From IMG/VR virus record IMGVR_UViG_3300032401_001536, positions 1 through 42,830 of that record: a stretch of DNA of 42,830 nucleotides. One strand, written 5' to 3'. The stretch comes from a virus. Each line of letters begins with the position of its first letter. The first letter of the stretch is position 1. Below, piece by piece: positions 14,743 through 22,620 of the stretch. The notes under the pieces are model-generated. The model was not told where the DNA came from. It did not search any database and saw nothing but the letters and a program-made list of their open reading frames with translations. The translations under genes and the position numbers were made by a program.

Positions 14743-14943
14743 ATGTTTAAAGTAGGTGACAAGGTTAGGATTAGGTATGATAATAGTATAGGATTTATTA
14801 TAAAAGAACCAGAAGGAGAAGAGTCTAGGTACTGGGTCCGCCACAAAGATAGTCTAGGGAGATTTCCTCAAGACTATTTTAATGAGTTTGAATTGGAAGA
14901 GCCCGGTATATTTGGTAAGGTCAAAGGTAAGGGGAAAGACTAA
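14743..14943 (+). CDS. Small SH3-like hypothetical protein (66 aa)
   Basis: Preceded by AAGGAGGTG at good spacing. It begins MFKVGDKVRIRYDNSIGFII, a KOW/SH3-like start common in small phage and bacterial proteins, followed by YWVRHKDSLGRFPQDYFNEFELEE and a basic tail GKVKGKGKD. Such domains bind RNA, DNA or protein, but this one has no further signature. It is the first gene after the terminator. Confidence 0.65.
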   Translation: MFKVGDKVRIRYDNSIGFIIKEPEGEESRYWVRHKDSLGRFPQDYFNEFELEEPGIFGKVKGKGKD

Positions 14944-14956
14944 TACATGAGAATTT

Positions 14957-15106
14957 ATGAAGAAAAGAAAACGAGTTCCTAAGTTTCTTAGAGGGATTAA
15001 ATTTGATGTTTGGTCAGAGGACTTTTTAGAAACATTGTCTTTTATAACTGGTATAATTCGAAAAGAGAGCAGGGGGAACAATGGCATTTTTCAGGCAAAG
15101 AGTTGA
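14957..15106 (+). CDS. Possible small basic protein (49 aa)
   Basis: ATG 14957 opens MKKRKRVPKFLRGIKFDVWS and runs to TGA 15106, overlapping the next gene by 26 bases in another frame. It fills an otherwise empty 137-bp gap. There is no convincing ribosome binding site, so this is a weak call; translation by coupling is possible. Confidence 0.3.
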   Translation: MKKRKRVPKFLRGIKFDVWSEDFLETLSFITGIIRKESRGNNGIFQAKS

Positions 15107-15755
15107 TTTTAAAGTCAATGAGTTTATTAAAACGATTGGTCTAATGGGCTACTGGTGTCGTTGGGAAAAAGCGGCAGAATGTCCTTGTCTTACTAAAGGA
15201 GCTCAGGGTCAACCAGACTTTAACTGTCCTTTGTGCAAAGGTAAAGGCCGGTACTGGTATGACTCTAAATCTATTCAGGGTATTATGACTGGTATTAGTG
15301 AGAATGTTAGATACAACCAGACTGGAGAAATAGCGGCTGGTACTAACTACTTTACTACCCTACCAGAGCATAAGTTAGGACTTTGGGATAGGTTGACGTT
15401 TGAGCATAGTCAGATTAGGTTTTCTGAAATAGTTGAGAAGAAAGAGCACAATGTAAAAGACTCTCTAAGGTTTAAGCCAACCTGTGTAAGCTCGTTAAGG
15501 ACGGTTGCTCAGGTTTACCAGAAAGATGTTGATTTTACAGTAGATCCAGCTGGGTACATAAATTGGGAAGGTGGCGGTTTGGAGCCAAACCGAGGTGAAA
15601 GATATTCAGTAGATTATACAATGCATCCTCCATTCATAGTAATTGACATGTTGAATGTTATAAGAGATACCATAGCCAAGGTTAAGAAGCCAGGTGTAGC
15701 TCCTACTTCTTTGCCAGTAAGAGTTTTATGTAAACTAGAATTCTACGTAAGTTAG
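15081..15755 (+). CDS. Neck / head-completion protein with zinc-binding motif
   Basis: 224 residues after AGGGGGAAC. Residues 25-60 contain WCRWEKAAECPCLTKGAQGQ followed by NCPLCKGKGRYWYD, a CxC...CxxC cluster that probably binds one zinc. Phage head-completion or tail-joining proteins often have this 'CPC---G-PDF-CP-C-GKG--Y' signature. The rest is beta-rich with RFKPTCVSSLRTVAQVYQKDVD and a conserved-looking end VRVLCKLEFYVS. Its place between connector and the HK97-gp10-like gene supports a role at the head-tail interface. I cannot tell which of the neck rings it forms. Confidence 0.65.
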   Translation: MAFFRQRVDFKVNEFIKTIGLMGYWCRWEKAAECPCLTKGAQGQPDFNCPLCKGKGRYWYDSKSIQGIMTGISENVRYNQTGEIAAGTNYFTTLPEHKLGLWDRLTFEHSQIRFSEIVEKKEHNVKDSLRFKPTCVSSLRTVAQVYQKDVDFTVDPAGYINWEGGGLEPNRGERYSVDYTMHPPFIVIDMLNVIRDTIAKVKKPGVAPTSLPVRVLCKLEFYVS

Positions 15756-15763
15756 GAAAATTA

Positions 15764-16528
15764 ATGACACAAGCGCGAATGAAAGTAGAGTTTTCTATGA
15801 AGGGCCAGTTTCCTAATGTTAGGCAGGCATGGGGTGATATACTTGTTTTAACTGCTACTGCTGCTAGGCAGGAATGGGTTAAGGCAGCAAGGCAGAAACT
15901 CCATACTACTGCTAAGTTATACACGGATGCTATTTCAGATCCTGTAGTTAAAAGGAGTAGTGCAGTTATAACTCTTAGGGGTTGGTTACCTAACGCTCTT
16001 GAATGTGGACATCCACCCTGGGATATGAAACCTTTTCTCCTCAAGGGTAGAAAAGCGAAGAGGGATAAAAGGGGAAGGCCCTATACTACAGTACCTTTTG
16101 GTTTGAAAGCTCCTGGTGGGGGAGACCGAGGACCTAGTCCACCAGTAATGCCAAGTTCCATTTATAAGAGGGCTTCTCAGTTGCAGTATGGTCAAAGTAT
16201 GAACCTACCTAAGAAGTATGAAGGCTATGGTATAAGAACAAGGTTGACCCCAGATATAAAAAAGTGGGATTCCTACACTTGGAAGACTTCTCCATTTCAG
16301 GGTATTACAAAGATTCAGAGGTTTTCTGGTGATCCCATGTCTAGATATGTAGCAACTGGTGGAAAGCGGGCAGGTATGAGATCTGGGTACCAAACTTATA
16401 GGAGAGTTTCAAAAGCTAGTGATCCAAATTCCTGGCTACACCCAGGCTTTCGCAGTATTCGTGCTCTAGATCAGGCAGTCGTAAACCTGGAGAAGATATT
16501 TCCGGAGATAGTGAGTAGAATTTTATGA
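15764..16528 (+). CDS. Tail-completion (HK97 gp10-like) protein
   Basis: 254 residues, basic, starting 8 bases after the previous stop. The N-terminal half is helical (WGDILVLTATAARQEWVKAA), followed by YTDAISDPVVKRSSAVITL and LECGHPPWDMKPFLLKGRKA, a pattern typical of minor tail/neck proteins that adapt the tail to the connector. The end, SWLHPGFRSIRALDQAVVNL, is like that of gp10-family proteins ('W-HPG----'). It overlaps the downstream homing endonuclease start by ATGA. Confidence 0.6.
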   Translation: MTQARMKVEFSMKGQFPNVRQAWGDILVLTATAARQEWVKAARQKLHTTAKLYTDAISDPVVKRSSAVITLRGWLPNALECGHPPWDMKPFLLKGRKAKRDKRGRPYTTVPFGLKAPGGGDRGPSPPVMPSSIYKRASQLQYGQSMNLPKKYEGYGIRTRLTPDIKKWDSYTWKTSPFQGITKIQRFSGDPMSRYVATGGKRAGMRSGYQTYRRVSKASDPNSWLHPGFRSIRALDQAVVNLEKIFPEIVSRIL

Positions 16529-17571
16529 ATTTTATTTGCGAAAAGTGTAATAGGAAGTTTACTACCATTTATAGATTAGTGAGGCATATACATATTCATA
16601 AATTATCCTCAAAAGAATACTACGATTTATTTCTAAAAAATGAGGATGAGGGTGTTTGTATTTGTGGAAAAGATACTTCCTTCTGTAACTTAAAAAAGGG
16701 ATATTTAAAGCATTGTTCTCACAAATGTAGTGCGAATGATCCTATAACACGAACTAAGTATAAAGAAACAAATTTGCTTAAGTATGGTGAGGAGTTACCT
16801 ACAAGTTATGGAGGAAGTAAATACAAGCAGAATATGATAAAAAAGTATGGTGTCACTAGTGCTTGTTCTCTGGATTGTGTAATAGAAAAAAGAAGGCAAA
16901 CTTATTTGAGGCGTTATGGGGTGACCCATCCTGGAAAAAGTGTTGAAGTGAGGAATAAAACTAAAAAAACTTGTTTAGAAAAGTATGGTGTAGAAAATCC
17001 AATGCAGGACAAAGATATAAGAAAAAGTCAAGAAAATACCTGCTTGGAAAAGTATGGAGTTAGGTATCATATCCAGGCTAAAGAAGTAAGAGAAAAATCT
17101 AAAAATACCTGTTTAGAAAGATATGGTGTAGGAAACCCTTTTCAAATTAAAGAAGTTAAAGAAAAAGCAAAAGAAAAGTCTAGAGATAGGATGTTCAAAT
17201 TTTGGAATCCTCAAAGACGCTTAGACCAGAGTAAAAAAATGCTGAATGGTTATGCGGCTTATATACAATCTTTTATAAAAAATCCTTCTTGGCCACAAGT
17301 TAAAACATTTAATATGGTTAAATCCATATATCCTGATGCTATTCTAAATCATCCATGTTTGAATTATTCTTTAGATATAGCTATTCCAAGTTTGATGATA
17401 GATATAGAATATGATGGCAGCAGATACCACCAAGATAAAGATGTAGAGAAAGATAAGAAAAGACAGTCTAAGATAGAAGAACAAGGTTGGAAGGTAATTA
17501 GATATAGAGATAGAGTTCCAAGTAAAGATACTCTTAAAAGAGATATTAAAATTAGTATGTTGAGGGGGTAA
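16525..17571 (+). CDS. Free-standing homing endonuclease: zinc finger, repeats, Vsr/DUF559-like nuclease
   Basis: 348 residues. Residues 4-25 are a C2H2 finger (CEKC, 12 residues, HIHIH), then a second Cys cluster CICGKDTSFC...HCSHKC. Residues about 85-230 hold six repeats of 23-25 residues with the core TCLEKYGVENPMQ-KEVREK, likely DNA-reading modules. The C-terminal ~90 residues contain LDIAIPSLMIDIEYDGSRYH, then KRQSKIEEQGWKVIRYRDR, the PD-(D/E)xK pattern of Vsr/DUF559 and EDxHD homing enzymes. It is inserted between neck genes with ATGA overlap upstream and a GTG start 4 bases downstream, so it does not disturb the operon. It probably cuts a cognate site in sister phages lacking it. Confidence 0.85.
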   Translation: MNFICEKCNRKFTTIYRLVRHIHIHKLSSKEYYDLFLKNEDEGVCICGKDTSFCNLKKGYLKHCSHKCSANDPITRTKYKETNLLKYGEELPTSYGGSKYKQNMIKKYGVTSACSLDCVIEKRRQTYLRRYGVTHPGKSVEVRNKTKKTCLEKYGVENPMQDKDIRKSQENTCLEKYGVRYHIQAKEVREKSKNTCLERYGVGNPFQIKEVKEKAKEKSRDRMFKFWNPQRRLDQSKKMLNGYAAYIQSFIKNPSWPQVKTFNMVKSIYPDAILNHPCLNYSLDIAIPSLMIDIEYDGSRYHQDKDVEKDKKRQSKIEEQGWKVIRYRDRVPSKDTLKRDIKISMLRG

Positions 17572-17575
17572 TTTT

Positions 17576-18652
17576 GTGACATCTATAGACGAAATCTTGT
17601 GGGAATTTCTAAAGGATAAGCTCCAGGAAATTATCTCAGATCCTTCTATACTAGATAAGATTTTTGAGGGCAGGCCTGTCGAAAAAATAGAACAGGTCAA
17701 GCAGTATATCCTCACTAATGATATTAAAGTGGTATATCATCATCCAAGAGATGGTTCTGAGTTGCCTTGTTATGCTATACTTTTGGAGGGTTCCAATGAG
17801 TCAGAGCAGGTGATAGGTAGTTCAGGTGGTCAGTATGATGCAATTACACTGTCTGATATGGATGATGGTTGGATATCTAGTGATTCTGATATACTTAGGA
17901 CAGATATCTATCTACCAGTAGATGTTAAACAGTTTTACTCTACTATCGAAAGTAAGGACGGGCACAAGTCCTGCCATTTTAAAGCGGCTAAAGGAAGTAG
18001 CTTTGAGAAGGGTGTCTGGATTGACCTAAAGAATAGTGTGCTCTTAGGGGGCAGTATTTCCCTAGTAGGGATGGACTATATAACTTTTTCTGTGAAAAGC
18101 CAGCGAGCTGGAACTTTTCTGGAATTTGGTTTTGGAAAAAATGGCCATAGGGAGAGAACTTTCCCATTTACTATAACCGCCAAAAATGTTTGGGAAAAGG
18201 TAAATATTAGGATTTTTGGTATTCCAGATGAAGAGAGGTCAGAGATTAGGTATATGAGCTTTATGGTTACTAATGATGACCAGTATTCTGATGTCTATAT
18301 AGCCTCTTTGAAAGGACAGTTAGCATTGGGTAACATAATGGATGAAGTGTTTCTGGATAACAACTATAGAATAGAGAGTTGGTCTAATAACGCCGAACTT
18401 ACTCTTGTTATGTATAACATATTGCTTTGGAATGTTCTAAAATATAGGACCTATTTTGAGAGTTCTTGGGGTCTATTGGAGCAAAGGATCGAAGGTGGGG
18501 ACATTATGCCACAGCCTGAGTTTTATCCAGAATTTGTTTACATAAGAGGTCTTTCCTATACCTGTAAAACCATAGAAGTTATACCAAGAGAAGAGGGATT
18601 AGTTGATACAAATGTGAGGGTAGGGAGGACAGACTTTGGCCAAGGAGTGTAG
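17576..18652 (+). CDS. Tail-terminator / neck structural protein
   Basis: 358 residues from GTG 17576, with GAGGGGG upstream. The first 40 residues are helical and acidic. Residues 55-80 (VVYHHPRDGSELPCYAILLEG) and the end (YPEFVYIRGLSYTCKTIEVI) resemble tail-completion proteins of myoviruses. The middle (about 100-235) is a jelly-roll-like insert with WISSDSDILR and FSVKSQRAGTFLEFGFG, similar to concanavalin-type decoration. The last gene of any size before the sheath, it is in the usual place for a terminator or neck subunit. The function is inferred from position and pattern. Confidence 0.55.
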   Translation: MTSIDEILWEFLKDKLQEIISDPSILDKIFEGRPVEKIEQVKQYILTNDIKVVYHHPRDGSELPCYAILLEGSNESEQVIGSSGGQYDAITLSDMDDGWISSDSDILRTDIYLPVDVKQFYSTIESKDGHKSCHFKAAKGSSFEKGVWIDLKNSVLLGGSISLVGMDYITFSVKSQRAGTFLEFGFGKNGHRERTFPFTITAKNVWEKVNIRIFGIPDEERSEIRYMSFMVTNDDQYSDVYIASLKGQLALGNIMDEVFLDNNYRIESWSNNAELTLVMYNILLWNVLKYRTYFESSWGLLEQRIEGGDIMPQPEFYPEFVYIRGLSYTCKTIEVIPREEGLVDTNVRVGRTDFGQGV

Positions 18653-18708
18653 TAATTTTTATATAAATCATAATGATGGGAGTTAAAACATGAAAAGGAG
18701 TAACGTAT

Positions 18709-18921
18709 ATGGAAACTGTTGTTAATATTGACGAAGCATCTCAATTACCTACACTCGTTTCTCTGAATGAGTTTATACAAACAGTTAGTAAAAGTCACAA
18801 ATACCCACTAATCTCCTTGGGGAGCTACACTTTCTGGGTTAAAAAGAATGGGTGTCCCAAAAAGTGGTCATTTGAGAAGTGGGAAGAAAAACTTGAAGAG
18901 TATTTAGGAAGAAACATATGA
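18709..18921 (+). CDS. Small hypothetical protein (70 aa)
   Basis: AAGGAG lies 8 bases before ATG. The product is acidic at the start and helical and charged at the end (WSFEKWEEKLEEYLGRNI). It resembles small proteins described as head or tail assembly accessories only in position: directly upstream of the sheath. No family recognised. Confidence 0.6.
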   Translation: METVVNIDEASQLPTLVSLNEFIQTVSKSHKYPLISLGSYTFWVKKNGCPKKWSFEKWEEKLEEYLGRNI

Positions 18922-18984
18922 AGTCTGAAGCAACTAGGAAAAAACAAGCTTAGAGTTTCATAGCAACTAAAAGGAGGAGTAAAA

Positions 18985-21408
18985 ATGTCACCAATAGGCA
19001 CATATTTCCAGGGGATGAGAATTATCAGGCCTTCTGCAAATTCATACATTGATGATAGCGGAATGTACGCTAGGGGTCTTGCTGGGGCTAACACATTAGC
19101 ACTAATCGGAGAATGTGCAGGTGGGCAGCCTAATAAAGTAATTTGGTTCACAGATCCTTCCTACGCTAAGTTAATACTTAAATCAGGTCCACTTCTTCAG
19201 GCTATCCAGAGAGCTTATGATCCATCAGATGATGTTAGAGGAGCTTATTTGGTAGGAGCTATTCGAGTTAATCCGGCTACCCAAGCTACTTTGGCTCTTA
19301 AGGATTCTTCAGGAAATCCTCTAATTCTTTTGACTTCTGTGGATTGGGGTATTTGGAATAATCAAGTTAGGGTTAGGGTGGAGGAAGGAACGGTAAGGGG
19401 CAAGAAGTTGACTATAACCTATGGTACGGCTTATGATCAGGGTAATAATATCTGTAAAAAGTCGTTATATTTAGGTCTATCAGATCCTCTTGCTGTTACG
19501 GGTGCTGTTACAATAAATACAGCTACTCATCTTTTGACTACTTCGATAGTAGCAGCCGCTCAGAAGGTTTATTTTGATTCCAGTGGGGTTGCTAGTGACT
19601 ATACTATAGCTTCTAGGACTGTTGATGCTAACTATTATAAAACGGCATTAGTTGTAGATACTGATTACATCTATGTAGGATCGGATATAATGTTCAACAG
19701 TCTTCAAGCTGGTCTAGATGGAGGGGTGGTAAATTCTGTTGTTTCTACCCTTTCTGGAGAGTACTGGAATGGATCTACTTGGGCTACTTTGCCCAACTTT
19801 GTAGATGGAACTAGAAGTGGTGGAGCAACTTTTGCTAAAAATGGTACTATTACTTTTTATGCTACGGGTCAGTATTCTTATCCATCTGGGTGGATAAAAA
19901 GTTTATATCAAAGTGCTACTATGTATTGGATAAGGTTGAAATCTAATGCAACACTAACTCCAACTGCTACGGCTAACTGGCTATATTTGGGAAGGGGGAT
20001 AAGCGTAGATCTTTCTGAACATTCTACTATTCAGCTTTTGGCTGATTACTTAGGCTCTCAGCCAGGTTATGAATCAGCTCCTATTACGGCTTCTCCTCAA
20101 TCTGATAGTCCGTTGTCATTGGATGATGTAGCTGCTGGAAGTTTGATAGCAGGAGGAAGTACTACTCTATCTTTAGGTTATACCTCAGGTCGTGTGCTAA
20201 GTGTAAATTCAATAAGTAATTTTGTTATAGGAGACTGGATTGTCATATCGAGAGTAGATGGTTCGGCTGAGGAGTCTCGTCGAATAGCCGCTGTCGGAAC
20301 GGTAACATTGACTATAGATGCTGATTTGTCTACAACCTACGTTTCTGGGTCAATAGTTCGAGAGGCTTCGGTTTTGAACTCGGATCTTCAGGCAGTTATA
20401 GATTGGATAAATGGTGGAAATACTAGTTATGTAACAGCAGAATACCATACTAGTGCGGTCAACCGAGCAGCATTAGCTGAGGCAGCAGATGCTTACTTAA
20501 CTGGTGGGACTGATGGCGTTACGGCGCAATCAGATTGGGATTCTGCAATAGATTTGTTACAAGTAGAGGATACACCTTTAATTTCTTGTATTAGTACGGA
20601 GCCTTCAGTTTGGGCTTCACTTTCTGCCCATGTCTCCTACATGAGTACCATTGGAAAGAAGGAAAGGAGAGGTTTTTGTGGTGGTTTCTCTGCTGATGAC
20701 GGCTATATTAGTGGATTAGGAAAATGGGGAAATTATGTAAATATCAATGCTAGTATAGACAAAATGATAGATTATGCTCTAGAATTAAACTCTGATCGTA
20801 TGTACTACGTAGGTCCTGGATTTGTGGCCTATGATGAAAACGGCAATTCAATTACTTATAGTGGAGCTATTTCAGCAGCGTTGGTAGCTGGGATGGCAGC
20901 TGGTGTGGATGTAGCTACTGCTCTAACTCATTCTACTATCAAAGTGAATGGGTTAGAGTATAACCTTCAGTGGGGTGATTTGGATAGACTGCTAGAAGGT
21001 GGAGTGTTTCCATTAGAATATGCACCAGGAACTGGGTTTAGGGTTTGCCAGTCTATATCAACTTGGTTGGCAAGTGACAAATACAATAGGAGAGAATTAA
21101 GTACTGGTAGAACGGCGGACTATGTAGCCAGGAGTGTTAGAGATAGGTTGGATAAAGACTTCATTGGAAAGAAAGGAACAATCACTACACTTATCTCAAT
21201 CAAGAACGCGACGGTAAGTGTTCTAACTCAGTGTGCAAGGGCTGAGTTGTTAGCAGGAGATGCTACAAATCCTCCATTCAAGAATGTTCAAGTTCGGCTT
21301 GAGGGAGATATTTGCTACGTTGAATTTGAGTGTTCGCCGGTGATCCCCCTGAATTTCATTCTCATAACTTTACACTTGGTTGCCTTTCAGACCTCTATGG
21401 TGCCCTAA
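18985..21408 (+). CDS. Contractile tail sheath protein
   Basis: 807 residues after AAGGAGGAG. Start (GTYFQGMRIIRPSANSYIDD), the middle (ISCISTEPSVWASLSAHVSYM, GFCGGFSADDGYISGLGKWG) and the end (NVQVRLEGDICYVEFECSPVIP then ITLHLVAFQT) match the phage tail-sheath family, which polymerises around the tube and contracts on infection. This is the key evidence for a myovirus. Residues about 225-340 look like an inserted beta-sandwich (GEYWNGSTWATLPNFVDGTR, YWIRLKSNATLTPT) that resembles a domain inserted in the baseplate J protein, probably displayed on the tail surface. The family core of 450-500 residues is enlarged by this and other inserts. Confidence 0.9.
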   Translation: MSPIGTYFQGMRIIRPSANSYIDDSGMYARGLAGANTLALIGECAGGQPNKVIWFTDPSYAKLILKSGPLLQAIQRAYDPSDDVRGAYLVGAIRVNPATQATLALKDSSGNPLILLTSVDWGIWNNQVRVRVEEGTVRGKKLTITYGTAYDQGNNICKKSLYLGLSDPLAVTGAVTINTATHLLTTSIVAAAQKVYFDSSGVASDYTIASRTVDANYYKTALVVDTDYIYVGSDIMFNSLQAGLDGGVVNSVVSTLSGEYWNGSTWATLPNFVDGTRSGGATFAKNGTITFYATGQYSYPSGWIKSLYQSATMYWIRLKSNATLTPTATANWLYLGRGISVDLSEHSTIQLLADYLGSQPGYESAPITASPQSDSPLSLDDVAAGSLIAGGSTTLSLGYTSGRVLSVNSISNFVIGDWIVISRVDGSAEESRRIAAVGTVTLTIDADLSTTYVSGSIVREASVLNSDLQAVIDWINGGNTSYVTAEYHTSAVNRAALAEAADAYLTGGTDGVTAQSDWDSAIDLLQVEDTPLISCISTEPSVWASLSAHVSYMSTIGKKERRGFCGGFSADDGYISGLGKWGNYVNINASIDKMIDYALELNSDRMYYVGPGFVAYDENGNSITYSGAISAALVAGMAAGVDVATALTHSTIKVNGLEYNLQWGDLDRLLEGGVFPLEYAPGTGFRVCQSISTWLASDKYNRRELSTGRTADYVARSVRDRLDKDFIGKKGTITTLISIKNATVSVLTQCARAELLAGDATNPPFKNVQVRLEGDICYVEFECSPVIPLNFILITLHLVAFQTSMVP

Positions 21409-21410
21409 AG

Positions 21411-21427
21411 ATGAGAATATCTAAAAA
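21411..21427 (+). repeat. 17-bp repeat ATGAGAATATCTAAAAA, copy 2
   Basis: Identical to 14545-14561. It lies 2 bases after the sheath stop and runs into the endonuclease remnant that follows. Confidence 0.5.
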
Positions 21428-21594
21428 TGTATTTTAGTAAGTATTTCCATGAAACCATATCGGATAAAACCAGAGAACAAGAAGAACATCAAAGAATAGA
21501 CCATTTCAAGAAATATGGTTATGATTGTCTTATTATCTGGGAAGAGGAACTAAAGAGCCCAGATAAAGTAGTTGAAAAGATCAAGAATTTCTAA
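21427..21594 (+). pseudogene. C-terminal remnant of a Vsr-like homing endonuclease
   Basis: The reading frame gives 55 residues: MYFSKYFHETISDKTREQEE, then HQRIDHFKKYGYDCLIIWEE, then a tail ending VVEKIKNF. The 'R-x-x-x-x-KK-x-GY-x-x-L-x-IWE-x-EL' pattern is the C-terminal helix-strand of Vsr/EDxHD-type phage homing endonucleases. The catalytic N-terminal two thirds are missing and no good ribosome binding site precedes it. It sits between sheath and tube genes, a typical homing site, so I read it as the eroded remains of a free-standing enzyme. A short expressed protein cannot be excluded. Confidence 0.65.
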
Positions 21595-21623
21595 GCTCAT
21601 CTACCAAGTGTAGAAGAGTAACG

Positions 21624-21657
21624 AAGCCATACCAAAAGTGTGGCTTTAGAATTTTTA
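21624..21657 (+). terminator. Probable terminator hairpin
   Basis: AAGCCATAC (21624-21632) pairs with GTGTGGCTT (21638-21646) through one T-G wobble with a CAAAA loop. The following run is TAGAATTTTT, so the U-tract is imperfect. A second small hairpin (GGGC TTA GCCC, 21667-21677) follows. Together they could insulate the sheath from the tube gene. Confidence 0.45.
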
Positions 21658-21724
21658 AATCCCACCGGGCTTAGCCCAAAATTTCCTACCTATTTTATCG
21701 ACCAACCAAGTAAAATACCTATTG

Positions 21725-21784
21725 AGGCTTTAAATTTTTAGTTCTGACGAGAGATCTTATGTTGTTAGACATTTGGGTATATAG
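21725..21784 (+). promoter_or_regulatory. Conserved intergenic element, copy A (before tail tube)
   Basis: Over its first 50 bases (AGGCTTTAAATT...TTAGACATTTG) this element matches 37476-37525 at 41 positions without gaps. The conserved blocks are GGCTTTAAATT, AGTTCTG, CGAGAG and TTAGACATTTG, and both copies are followed by a TATAT-rich stretch. This copy ends 21 bp upstream of the tail-tube ATG, just before GGGAGGTG. A phage promoter or operator is the simplest reading. The rest of the 397-bp gap 21409-21805 holds the pseudogene and hairpins above. Confidence 0.5.
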
Positions 21785-21805
21785 AAAGAAGGGAGGTGAA
21801 TAGAA

Positions 21806-22213
21806 ATGGCTAGTATTGGAGTTTTGACTGGAAATTTTGTGATTCTAAAAATTGGAGGTCAGGAGATTGGTAGAGCTCAAAATTGCACGTGTGATACGGA
21901 TTTTGGTCTTGAAGACGTTTCGGGAATAGGAGATGTAGAGGTTAAGGAACATGTGAATACAAAAATTACCCATACCCTGACAGTTGACAAATTCGTAATC
22001 AGCAAGATGACTCTTATGGAGATGGGAATAGTTCCAGTCTCTGAAGATGTTCTTCAGATGGGAGTTATTGACATTGAGATTCTGACTAAGGATGGTGCTT
22101 TAGTCAAAAAGTATGAATCCTGCAAATGTGCGAATTACTCTTTGCGCATAGCCGCACACGCTATTATCGGAGAGAATGCTACGTGGCGGGCACTTTCGTG
22201 TACGATAGCTTGA
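21806..22213 (+). CDS. Tail tube protein
   Basis: 135 residues after GGGAGGTG. Beta-rich, with GNFVILKIGGQEIGRAQNCT, DVSGIGDVEVKEHV, and HTLTVDKFVIS, the layout of small myovirus tail-tube proteins ('G----I-G--IG--Q------ED-SGIGD----EHV--K--HT---'). It would form the inner hexameric tube inside the sheath. Position between sheath and the tail-assembly chaperones agrees. Confidence 0.8.
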   Translation: MASIGVLTGNFVILKIGGQEIGRAQNCTCDTDFGLEDVSGIGDVEVKEHVNTKITHTLTVDKFVISKMTLMEMGIVPVSEDVLQMGVIDIEILTKDGALVKKYESCKCANYSLRIAAHAIIGENATWRALSCTIA

Positions 22214-22245
22214 GATTAAAAAATTTCTAAATGGAGGCTTAAAAC

Positions 22246-22620
22246 ATGGTAGATAAAAACTTGGATCTTAGAAATTCACATACATTTACACTAGATCTTA
22301 AACTCCCCTCAGGTGAGGAGTTCTCAGGAACTTTTACTATTCACCGACCTACGGTAAAGGAGAGGATAAGAATAGGGATTATTGAAGCAAGAGAACTTGA
22401 AGGTTTGGTTAATGTGGATGTGTTTACATCAAATCTTACTCATTTTGTAGCGACTTTTGATGTAATTGTGGATAGTGCCCCTGTTTGGTTTAAACCAAGG
22501 GAGCTTAGAGATGTGGAGGTGTTGCAAGGAGTCTTTGAGAAATACACAGACTTCTTGCGTACGTTTCAGGGAAAACCTGAAGGAGAACCTAAGGAGCCTA
22601 GCTCAGGAACAACTGACTAG
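22246..22620 (+). CDS. Tail assembly chaperone, short frame
   Basis: 124 residues starting after TGGAGG. It contains LDLKLPSGEEFSGTFTIHRP and VKERIRIGIIEARELEG, similar to tail-assembly chaperones that coat the tape measure. It sits between tube and tape measure, exactly where phages encode the gpG/gpT pair. The end is low-complexity and charged (GEPKEPSSGTTD). A second frame overlaps its 3' end and carries on for 328 bases, as in frameshifted chaperone pairs. Confidence 0.72.
   Translation: MVDKNLDLRNSHTFTLDLKLPSGEEFSGTFTIHRPTVKERIRIGIIEARELEGLVNVDVFTSNLTHFVATFDVIVDSAPVWFKPRELRDVEVLQGVFEKYTDFLRTFQGKPEGEPKEPSSGTTD

Noticed and set aside
15703-16195. Opposite-strand open frames over the neck genes
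   Set aside because: They overlap well-supported + strand genes completely, lack ribosome binding sites and show no domain.
21409-21805. tRNA or small RNA gene in the sheath-tube gap
   Set aside because: No cloverleaf or T-loop consensus could be seen; the hairpins are better read as terminators.
22569-22575. GGGAAAA as a classical -1 frameshift site
   Set aside because: The reading frame here is CAG GGA AAA and the downstream chaperone frame is +1, so a -1 slip at this site does not give the observed extension.
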